Origin: Hydnum rufescens UP504 | Lineage: Eukaryota; Basidiomycota; Agaricomycetes; Cantharellales; Hydnaceae | Length of the DNA stretch: 16,441 bases | Direction: 5' to 3' | Assembly (NCBI GenBank): GCA_014904985.1 | Contig: MU129049.1 | Coordinates: 1 to 16,441, forward strand | Shown: one piece after another, positions 9,266-16,441 of the stretch | Layout: every line of letters starts with the position of its first letter | How positions within the stretch are numbered: the first letter of the stretch is position 1 | The notes under the pieces: generated by a model | What the model saw: the letters and a program-made list of their open reading frames with translations, nothing else | Databases searched by the model: none | Told to the model about the DNA's origin: nothing | Program-made: the position numbers and the translations under genes

Positions 9266-11990
9266 ATGGAGTTCCCTAATTCCCTTCCAACTACGAGACC
9301 AGCCATTTCCGATCTAATGTCTTTCCACGAGCCAACCTCTCTTACATCTAGCTTAAGGCATGACCGAAAGCCTAGTCCAGAACCCCCTCCCTACGCTTTC
9401 CATCATCCAACCCTTAATTTGGATATGCCCGAATTAACACTGGTGGAGTGTGTAAGAACCCACCTACGGGATTCGACACTCACTTCTCCCTTCCATGACC
9501 AAACTCATGGGACTTCCGTCCCCACGGTCCTTAACCCCCTCTCAAGCAGGGTGGATACCTCAAGAGGGGTGGTCACTCCCCCAAAAAGCCATAGGGCCCT
9601 GAACCTCACCTGTACAAACGAGACTGAATCTAGGGCCGAGGCTGCTTTTAGCCCCGGTTCCACTGCCTCCAGCCTTATGAATACCACGTGGAAACCGGGT
9701 CACTCAACGCAACAGCATTACTTGTCCCTACGGCTAAACGAGCCCAAGGCTCCATTTAAATACTCGCTCTCGACCTCCGACCATTCCTTGTCCTCGAGTG
9801 ACAACTGCCTCATGCCTGCATCCTGGGGCACCCCCAAAGACCCACAACAGGACAATATGGTAATTATGTCAACCCCCATAGAAGAGGCCCAACCATCGAC
9901 CAATGAGTCCCTTATAAACATGGAGAGTGTAGACCAAGAAGTGTTACATCATAGAGCTTTGTTGGTGGCGGTGGCCGATTCCATTTGTTGTGAACAAGGG
10001 CCCAATGCAGCTGTGGATGTACGTCTCATCAACACGTCCCTGTACCATTTGGCATACAAACTCGACATGGAGTCCCCTCGTTCACCAACACCATCATACA
10101 TGTAGCCCGGTCAGGTCAACCTATGGTCTACAAACCAGACGTGGAGTTCCATCTCACTCTGCTACAATGTGGTCAGATCCTACAAGACATGGTTGCCGAG
10201 ATGTTGCGACACTACTTCTTGTCCATCTCAGACCCCTACAAATTTGACCCGGGGGACATCCTGGCCATACACTTGGAAGCTGGAGTGGCCTCTGAAGACA
10301 AGGTCTCTCAACTCGCAGCACTAGGGTTACGACAACTACGTACAGGTTTGAAGATCATTACACAGATACAAAGTGTGGAGGAAAATGAATCAGTGGCCTA
10401 TACGACGAACTCGAGAGCTCAGGGGTATGTGGCTGAAATCGTAGAAGATCTCCCCCGAGTGGTCTCTCCACTAGCTGCATACTCAGGCCAAGACAACGGG
10501 TTGGCCTGGCGTAATCAGGAGGTCCCCACACCAGGAACCTTGGCCAGTGATGAAGATACCCAACTACCTCGCCCCCAGTTCAAAGCCAGACAACCCTGAC
10601 CATCGGTGGACCCACTATGCCAAGTGGCCTACATGAATTATGCCACCATGCCCAGGGTCCCCAGGACGGAGTCCCATGATTACAGGACAGAGTTGACTTC
10701 CGACCGTTGAGACCTACCCCAGCTCGGCAGGGACCATTTGAACAGGGAGCCCAAGATGGACACCGATGGAACCCACCAGGTGGAGGACCCCCCGATGATG
10801 ATGGGTCGAGTAATGGAGGAAGGGGACCCCCTAACGAGGGACTGCCCCCCCTGACGGAGCCCTGGAGAACCTGGAGGTGGATGTCTGGACAGGGGCTGGC
10901 CTAACAATGGACCACTGGGTCCAGGGCCCCAGACGACGGACCCCCAGCCGCAGGTATGACTGGACCTCTTGACGTGCCCTACAACCCAAATGCATATTAT
11001 GAGCCCAAGTTCAAACTCGAGTTCCGGCCTAACGACCTACCCAAGTACGACAGGTTGGACAATGCTTTCATGACCTGGACGGAGGACTTGGACCGATATG
11101 CTGCCAGTAGCCAACGTATGCGAGAACAGCTTGCCTTTGCAGCCACCATGCGGTTTACCAAACATGCGGATGTCTGGTGGCAAAGCCTACCCAACACTAC
11201 TAAGATCCAAGTGAGTCAGAATTGGGACTCCTTGAAGCATGTCATGCGGACACGACTACTAGGCAATCACTGGTATGACAAACAGGTTACTATCTACAAT
11301 GAGATACGTTTCCGTAACCGAGGACATGAGAAGGAAACACCCACCGAATGGCTGACCCGAAAAGTACAGGCCCGTCAAGTCCTACATCTGCCACCTGAAA
11401 ACCCTGATCCTGCCTTCGACTTGTTAGAAGTAGGCACCATCATGGAACATGCCCCACCTTCCTGGAGAGCGTATGTGGACGTGGACCTCTGTCACAACAC
11501 TGATGCCTTATTTACTCGAGTCAAGGATCAGGAAGATGCACTCCTAGCCATGTCCAACCTCTCCCATGTGCGGCAATCTGAGGACATTGCCAATGACGTC
11601 ATATGATGGGTACGGGAAGAATTCTGACAAAACTGTTATCATTCCCCTGCCCTCTTGGTCAATTCAAGCGTCTCGAATCCGGAGTACCTGTATGAGAACA
11701 GTGACGTCAAGTCCAAAAGAAAGCCTATTCGACCATGCCGACATTGTGGCAATGAGGGGCACTATGACTATGACTGTGGCTCCTACAAGAAGGACCCGAA
11801 ACATGCCAAACCGGCTGTCAATACAAGACGAGAAACCGCCTATCAAAAGGCTTATGTCGCCATGTCCTCTGGATCCGAGGAGGTTTACCAGGCTGTGATG
11901 ATGGTTGCCCATGAAACCCTTAGTAGTGAAGAGGACGAAGAGACTGACACCTTGTTTGTTATGCCTGATGAATCGCCTGTTGAGGGAGCT
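9266..11990 (+). pseudogene. Degenerate Ty3/gypsy gag with CCHC zinc knuckle
   Basis: Structural polyprotein of a retrotransposon. From the first ATG (9266) a Ser/Pro/Thr-rich frame of unknown fold runs to TAG near 10105; a frameshift near 10085-10115 leads to VARSGQPMVYKPDVEFHL... and a helical region to 10599. A Pro/Gly/Asp-rich linker (PPGGGPPDDDGSS, about 10700-10950) with shifts precedes a capsid-like domain (10956-11606; FRPNDLPKYDRLDNAFMTW, WWQSLP, TEWLTRKVQARQVLHLPP). The frame continues past two TGA codons (11604-11606, 11625-11627; WVREEF between them) to a zinc knuckle C-x2-C-x4-H-x4-C at 11736-11777. The frame then runs into the inserted chromovirus LTR at 11991, so the last codons to 12041 are LTR sequence. 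The two TGAs fit CGA decay. No pol of this element follows. Confidence 0.85.
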
Positions 11991-12273
11991 TGTCAGGGCC
12001 ATGCTGCGATGAGAGCACCAAACAAATATAAACACAGATAACTCCGACTTAGTCTGGTGTAAGTCCGGCTAGGTCCAGGAGAATCCAGGCAAGAACGAGA
12101 TAATGAGGATGGGATGGAGAGGCAATCCAGCAGCCCGGAAGGGACTGGGTGGAAACAAGCACAGCGGTCCTTAAGCTCATGGAGTCAGCTGGAAGGTACT
12201 CGGACTGTAGTCCGGAGTAGAAGCGGAAATCCTGAGTTTAACATTAAGGGAATAGGTACAGTGAGGCTAACCT

Positions 12274-12341
12274 GTAGTCCGGAGTAGAAGCAGAAATCCT
12301 GAGAGACCAAAGCTGAGTCTCTGGATTTCGCCCCGGACTAC
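12274..12341 (-). other. Long multi-segment inverted repeat next to the LTR TATA box
   Basis: Three nested arms pair: GTAGTCCGG (12274-12282) with CCGGACTAC (12333-12341), GAAATCC (12293-12299) with GGATTTC (12323-12329), and AGAGAC (12302-12307) with GTCTCT (12317-12322). The loop is 9 nt. It begins right beside the TATA box, so part of it lies at or just before the RNA start. Pairing is read from the sequence; function is unknown. Confidence 0.6.
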
Positions 12342-12349
12342 TTATACAT
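12342..12349 (-). promoter_or_regulatory. TATA box of the chromovirus LTR
   Basis: The minus strand reads ATGTATAAG at about the middle of the 626-bp LTR, the expected U3/R position for transcription of the element. Confidence 0.5.
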
Positions 12350-12619
12350 AGGTCCTATACTACAGGGGACTGATCGCTTAATGAGAGGTGGTTACAGGGG
12401 GGCAGGCACAAGAGGGGGAGCGGGCAGGGGACGGGAAAGTGGAGGGGACAGGGACAGGGCCAGGGGTAAGTGTGTGGGAACCGGAAGTAAAGGAAACGCG
12501 GAAATGAAGGGGGAATGAAATGGAGACAGGGACAAATCGGAAACAGGCCGGAACCAAAACCGGAAACAATCCGGAAACAAATCCGGAATTAACTGGGAAA
12601 CGGACGAACTCTGACATTA

Positions 12620-12629
12620 CCCCCCTCTT
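12620..12629 (-). other. Polypurine tract of the chromovirus
   Basis: On the minus strand AAGAGGGGGG is followed by TAA and then the LTR start TGTCAG. This is the place and composition expected of the plus-strand DNA priming site in Ty3/gypsy elements. Confidence 0.7.
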
Positions 12630-12688
12630 AAGCCCGATCGTCCCGAGCGGGCTGGAAGGATCGATCCGCAGAAGCATCTGGAGTTCTC

Positions 12689-13595
12689 ATGCCATGTAAC
12701 ATGTCAGGCAATAATCGTTCTCCGTTTGAGGAAGCTCATCTCCGCCATGAAGAGGCTGCGCAGGCGTTGAGGGAGGCACAGGAGGAGGAGGCCAGGCTTG
12801 TGGAGGAGGAGCAGAAGAAGGAAGAGGCAAAGCGGAAGGCGGCTGAGGCGGCGTGTCGAAAGGCAGCTGCGGAGGCCAAGGCCGCTGCAGAGGCCAAGGC
12901 TGCCACGGAGGCCAAGGCTACTGCGGAGGCTACTGCCAGAAGGGTCCAGGAGGACTCTGTGAACCAGTCGTGAGTCCATGTCTTGGTGAAGTTCCGCTTA
13001 CTTGGTAACAATGTCCTCCAGGTCTACCATGTGCATCCGCTGCATTCAGCACCAGATTTCTTGTGTCCCCCAGGACAAGCCGGGAATGCGGGCATGCTGG
13101 CCGTGCTTCATGGCGAAGGTTTGGTGCATGCTGGGCGATGAAGGGGCGTCCGGAGCTGAGCCATCGATGGGTCAGGGCCATGCTCATGCTCCTGCTGCGG
13201 ACGTCCAGCTCCGACTGGCGGTAGCCGCAGAACAAAGTGCGCTTGCGCACAAACGGTTGGCCGAGGCGTTGGAGAAGCAGGCCTGGGCCACGGAGGAGAT
13301 GGCGATGTTGGTGGGGGAGATGCGAGACTTGCTCCAGGCCATCGCTTGGCACCTGGTCCCTCGCCAGGTGGTTTCTCGTCCTTTGGTCCCAAGTCCGGAG
13401 TGGATGGGGATCAGGTCTGGAACGGTTGAGCCAGCCTCCGGTGGGGGCCCATCATCCAGACGCAGGATCAAGCATCAACGTACCGAGGAACCCATCAACA
13501 TAACGGACAGCGAGGGTGGGAACGGCGATGTTGATGATGAGGACGATGACATGGACGATGAAGACGATGATGATGAGGGCGAGGGCGATGAGTAG
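12689..13595 (+). CDS. Spliced antisense accessory gene: coiled coil, Zn2Cys6-like cluster, acidic tail
   Basis: Two exons, 12689-12969 and 13022-13595, joined by a 52-nt intron (GTGAGT donor, CTTAC branch-like motif, TCCAG acceptor), encode about 284 residues in an uninterrupted frame. Residues about 15-90 are an Ala/Glu/Lys-rich helix of coiled-coil type. Residues 98-129 have cysteines spaced C-x2-C-x6-C-x10-C-x2-C-x6-C, the pattern of fungal Zn(II)2Cys6 DNA-binding clusters, though with few of the usual basic residues. Residues about 153-202 form a second amphipathic helix, and 263-284 are almost wholly Asp/Glu/Gly. The gene lies inside the chromovirus between LTR and pol but on the opposite strand; it starts about 70 nt from the LTR. 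A regulatory or chromatin role is inference. Unlike every pol/gag frame here it has no internal stop. Confidence 0.7.
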
Positions 13596-14359
13596 TCCGA
13601 GTCGTTGTTCTGTCCTCCACTCCTCCCTGTTTCCTTTTCCTCCTTTTTTTGTTCCTCGTTGTAAATACGTTGTTCCTTGAATCTGTCAATGCCTCGACCA
13701 GTCTGGGAGGTCCGTCGGAGATTCTGTGAGGAACTGGGTGGTCCTGAATGGTATGGATGCGAACTCCACGGCATTAATGCGTCTCGGGGCCTCCGGATGA
13801 GTCCAGTGGAATTCCTGAATGGCCTCCAGGGCGTTTTCCAGGTTGGCTTCGGGGACCCACTCATTGTTGGAAGCTGGGTACCCCTTCCACTTCACTAGGT
13901 ACTGGAGTTTCCAGTGGAAATACCTGGAGTTCTCGATTCGCTTGACTTCATACACCTCTTCACCTCCTCGTAAGATTGGGGGTGGTGGGGGGTGAGCTGT
14001 GTGCTCTGCAATCGGGTCCAGTCAGAAGGGGCGGAGTTTAGACACATGGAACACTGGGTGGATACGCATAGAGGCAGGGAGTTTGAGACAGATGGCAGAG
14101 TGGGAGATGACTTTATCAACCTTATAGGGTCCAAGCCATTTGTTGGAGAGTTTTTTGGTGGGGCGGTCAGTGGAGATGTCGCGTGCATCTAGCCAAACTT
14201 GGTCGCCAATTGTGTATTCCGGGGCGTTGTGGAAGATAAAAACATCCCAGTATCAGAAAATGCGAAATCACACCACTTCCAGCCATTGGAGGATCACATG
14301 ACCAATTAAAAAAATTCATTATGGCTACGTGCGAAATCGAATTCGTTCTATCAATCCGT

Positions 14360-14840
14360 CAGTTTTGATCGGAGAGGTACGCCCATATAACGCTTGAAAA
14401 GCTACGATTCACACCTTTTGAACGGTACCAAACACAAGTTGAACGGACCAAAACTGCACTCTCCAGACCAATTTTACTACCAAAATCCGGAATTTCCAGT
14501 AAAAAACGAATTTCTCCATCAGTTCGCATTCAATCCTTTCGGAACAACCGCGCCTAGAAAGATATAAAACATCCGCATCCGACGGTACCAAGCACGCGAA
14601 GAACAGATCAAAACTGAACTCTAAAGAGCGATATTACTATCAGAATCAACACCCATCAGTAAAAAACGAATTTCTCTGTCAGTTTACACCGGATCTTCTC
14701 GGAACCACCGCGCCCAGAAAGCTGTGAAAAATCCGCATCTAATGATACCAAGAACGTCTATTATGGATGCAAACTGCTGTTTCTGCATTGAATCCCATCC
14801 TATGCACTTGTTCCCATTATCAACCAACAACAAAACACCT
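14360..14840 (+). repeat. Three ~160-bp tandem repeats inside LTR-like copy 2
   Basis: Units start with CAGTT at 14360, 14520 and 14680, exactly 160 bp apart, matching the arrangement in copy 1. Shared words include CAGTAAAAAACGAATTTCTC and ATCCGCATC. Confidence 0.7.
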
Positions 14841-14964
14841 TAACCACTGGACTATGCTCAAATTAATCTCCAAAACCCGGAGATATCCTTTCATTTCACC
14901 TCCAGAATGCTCCACATGGTCAGTGACCACATGCTCCAAGCATTCCACATGCTCAGCAAATTGG

Positions 14965-15135
14965 TGACATCACCCCCCCTCATGATTTCTTTTGTTCTCT
15001 TTATGAATGACATCACTATGACATCACTCCTCATGATTTCTTTTGTTCTCCTTATGCATGACTCAGCTATGACTGCATTATTACATCATCTTGTTATTAT
15101 TCTTTTGTTCTCACATATGACTCACATATGACTCA
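14965..15135 (+). promoter_or_regulatory. Cluster of TGACATCA / TGACTCA bZIP-type sites (copy 2)
   Basis: TGACATCA occurs at 14965, 15008 and 15019; TGACTCA at 15059, 15118 and 15129. All lie 45-220 bp upstream of the TATA box. The composition differs from copy 1 (more TGACTCA, fewer TGACATCA) but the region and spacing are the same. Confidence 0.5.
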
Positions 15136-15181
15136 CCCATGGGGGAGTCATATTTCTTAAACACAGCCACCTTCAGAAAGG

Positions 15182-15189
15182 TATAAAAG
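15182..15189 (+). promoter_or_regulatory. TATA box of LTR-like copy 2
   Basis: TATAAAAG in the same context as the TATATAAG of copy 1 (ACCTTCAGAAAGG upstream, GCTGGTAGATTT downstream). Confidence 0.6.
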
Positions 15190-15419
15190 CTGGTAGATTT
15201 CCTGTACCCCCACACAATAATCTCCTCTGGGAATCATTACTGTCAACCACTGTCAACTTTTCTGCTTGCCTCTAAAGAACAGTCTATCTATAAGCCATCT
15301 GGAGCTAAGTCATCTTCAAGGTTGTTGAGACAAAGCCACTGGTAGCCCTCTATGCAAATCACTAAAGCCAAGGATAGTTGCAGGACCTAAGGTTAGAGTT
15401 GCTGGACATCTAAGGAAAA

Positions 15420-15513
15420 GTAAGCATAACAAAATACGTATCAGGTTTTGAAGAAAGAAGAAAGAAACATACTAACAAGACTAACCAAGCACTGACCAGT
15501 CTATAACCCACAG
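15420..15513 (+). other. Intron-like signal set in LTR-like copy 2
   Basis: GTAAGCAT donor at 15420, TACTAAC at 15470-15476, CCCACAG acceptor ending at 15513 (94 nt). The interior differs in length and sequence from copy 1 while the three signals are unchanged. Confidence 0.4.
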
Positions 15514-15591
15514 ATATCCGCATTTTGACCAGGAGAATGTAAACAAGAATACACAAATATCAGTAAACAGACCAACACAACACAAATGATG

Positions 15592-15678
15592 TATAAGCCT
15601 TTCCACAAGCATCCCAGACATATAAGCCTTTCTATAAGCATCCCACATGACATATAAGCCTTTCTACAAGCATCCTAC
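15592..15678 (+). repeat. TATAAGC minisatellite in LTR-like copy 2
   Basis: Three units start at 15592, 15621 and 15653, each close to TATAAGCCTTTCTATAAGCA. Homologous to the array at 5046-5130 in copy 1. Confidence 0.75.
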
Positions 15679-16441
15679 ACGATATATCATTGACTACAGC
15701 TAGTCCATATCCCTTCCTATTCTCCACTGAACACCATACACGTCTTACAGAGTGTGATCAACCATTGAAGTGAACCAGCCCAATGAATAACAACAGAAAT
15801 ACAGTCTCCCATCTACACACTGGCTGAACCAGATTTTGATTTGACAGTCATCAGAGCTCCCAACCCTTCTTCTATAGTGTCCGTGCGGTGGGCATCATAG
15901 AAGCGTGCCATGTCTTCTGCAGCCCTCTGTAAGGCGGCCTGGGCTTCGTCCATAGCCTTCCGCATCCGAGTGATGAAGTCTGAGGTGGCTTCAATCGTCC
16001 TGGCACGGACTGGTTCAGTGCCAAGGCGAGGGTCCTGTCCGGAGTCCAGCCGGAACGGGGTCTGGCATGTAGAGGAGTGCACCCAGTTGTTATATGCGAA
16101 CTCCGCAATAGGGAGCCATTCCGCCCAGTCATTCTGCCGGTGGTTAACAAAGATCCGGAGGTATTGCTCAATTTCCTGGTTGACACGCTCCATCTGTCCA
16201 TCCGTCTGGGGGTGGAATGCTGTCGAGAAATTCGCCTTAATGCCAAGGAGTGAGTTCAGCTCCTTCATGAACTTGGAAGTGAAGGTGGTGCCTCGGTCAC
16301 TGATAATGGTTTCCGGAAGGCCGTGATGTCTCCACACATTGTCTCAGAACAGACAGGCGACCCCAGCAGAATCGACTGTGGTGGTCATGGGCATTGCATG
16401 GATTTGTTTGGATAATTGATCGACGACGATCATCTCTCTCT

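Larger units (their letters stand above)
11991..12616 (-). repeat. 3' LTR of the chromovirus (626 bp)
   Basis: In the element's orientation it starts TGTCAGAG at 12616 and ends CCCTGACA at 11991, giving a perfect 6-bp terminal inverted repeat TGTCAG/CTGACA. It contains a TATA box (12349-12342) and is preceded by a polypurine tract. A 32-bp word (CTGTAGTCCGGAGTAGAAGC plus CGGAAATCCTGAG-like) is repeated with a 67-bp period at 12205 and 12272. The partner LTR is outside the window, so the ends rest on the terminal repeat, the adjoining polypurine tract and the break in gag. Confidence 0.75.
14228..15876 (+). mobile_element. 1649-bp LTR-like element, copy 2 (probable solo LTR)
   Basis: Full-length second copy of the element at 3669-5324, with the same ends TGTGGAAG and CTTCTATA. 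It is flanked by GCGT (14224-14227) and GTGT (15877-15880), a 4-bp target duplication with one transition. It splits the integrase frame, and either flank restores the usual D-T/A-P-E-Y reading when the element is ignored. This copy keeps CG at several places where copy 1 has TG or CA (for example GAACGG against GAATGG, and GCTACGATT against GCTATGATT), so it is less CpG-decayed. No coding capacity. It lies antisense to the integrase. Confidence 0.8.
11991..16441 (-). mobile_element. Ty3/gypsy chromovirus, 3' portion, running off the right edge
   Basis: A minus-oriented LTR retrotransposon: 3' LTR at 11991-12616, polypurine tract, an antisense accessory gene, then pol with chromodomain and integrase, itself interrupted by another element at 14228-15876. 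The left boundary falls inside the plus-strand gag, and the host gag frame reads into the LTR. The expected target duplication on this side is GAGCT (11986-11990) if 5 bp; its partner is outside the window. Higher GC and CpG content than the left half suggests a younger insertion. Confidence 0.85.
13686..16441 (-). pseudogene. Chromovirus pol 3' half: integrase and chromodomain, interrupted
   Basis: Ty3/gypsy integrase entering from the right edge. Core motifs: VVDQLSK with the first Asp near 16420, ISDRGTTF with Asp near 16297, and DGQMERVN with Glu near 16189 (D-x35-E spacing), then NQEIEQYLRIF. The frame breaks at 15877-15880, where a 1649-bp element is inserted after FYDAHRTD, and resumes left of 14228 with [23 protein letters not shown] and [13 protein letters not shown] Pro-rich spacer leads to a chromodomain (about 13955-13800; YEVKRIENSR, LQYLVKWKGYP, NEWVPEANLENA), ending at 13686. 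In-frame TGAs occur at 16346-16344 (between CLF and DNVW, where the family usually has Arg) and 14024-14022 (after RPF). The chromodomain normally steers integration to modified histones. Disabled by the stops and the insertion. Confidence 0.92.

Noticed and set aside
11991..12041. C-terminal 16 codons of the gag frame as genuine gag
   Set aside because: They lie inside the inserted chromovirus LTR, which starts at TGTCAG 11991.
12704..13011. Leu/Ser-rich and Ala-rich minus-strand frames opposite exon 1
   Set aside because: Shadows of the Ala/Glu/Lys repeat on the plus strand; the plus frame is supported by a splice junction in phase.
13475..13864. Ser-rich minus-strand frame opposite the accessory gene
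   Set aside because: The serine run is the complement of the Asp/Glu tail of the plus-strand gene; no independent motif.
186..16441. Reading TGA as tryptophan (mitochondrial-type code)
   Set aside because: At 16344 the TGA replaces a position that is Arg in the integrase family, the accessory gene and others end at normal stops, and there are also TAG stops and frameshifts. CpG decay explains the TGAs better.

Overview
The window looks like a transposon-dense stretch of a filamentous basidiomycete genome, most likely an Agaricomycete. The evidence is the set of Ty3/gypsy pol and gag proteins with the family signatures seen in mushroom genomes, an integrase with a C-terminal chromodomain, and introns of 51-54 nt with GTRNGY-type donors. 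Nothing bacterial is visible: no operons, Shine-Dalgarno sites or CRISPR.

Left part (1-5.9 kb). This AT-rich half holds three minus-strand reading frames of unknown function (596-186, 1157-846, 5904-2823). Each is coding-like but broken by in-frame stops, mostly TGA. They are separated by purine-rich minisatellites: 30-bp units at about 1540-2075 and 2092-2271, and a 57-bp unit at 2701-2814. The largest frame is split at 3669-5324 by a 1656-bp repetitive element with a perfect 4-bp target duplication; taking the element out makes the frame continuous again.

Middle (6.2-12.0 kb). Remains of Ty3/gypsy elements lie head to head: a CpG-poor, frameshifted pol without the reverse-transcriptase palm (8998-6222, minus) and a CpG-richer gag with a CCHC zinc knuckle (9266-11990, plus). 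The composition difference suggests separate insertions of different age.

Right part (12.0-16.4 kb). A minus-strand chromovirus has inserted into the 3' part of the gag. Its 3' LTR (11991-12616), polypurine tract, an antisense accessory gene (12689-13595, one 52-nt intron; coiled coil, Zn2Cys6-like cluster, acidic tail) and the pol 3' half (chromodomain and integrase) are present; the rest lies beyond the right edge. The integrase is itself interrupted at 14228-15876 by a second copy of the 1.65-kb element, again with a 4-bp target duplication (one mismatch). The order of events on the right is therefore gag element, then chromovirus, then the 1.65-kb element.

Most interesting: (1) the 1.65-kb TG...TA element, read here as a solo-LTR family, with internal ~160-bp repeats, a dense array of TGACATCA/TGACTCA bZIP-type sites, a TATA box and an intron-like donor/TACTAAC/acceptor set conserved between copies; (2) the spliced antisense zinc-cluster gene carried by the chromovirus; (3) a window-wide pattern of nonsense changes fitting CGA to TGA at CpG.
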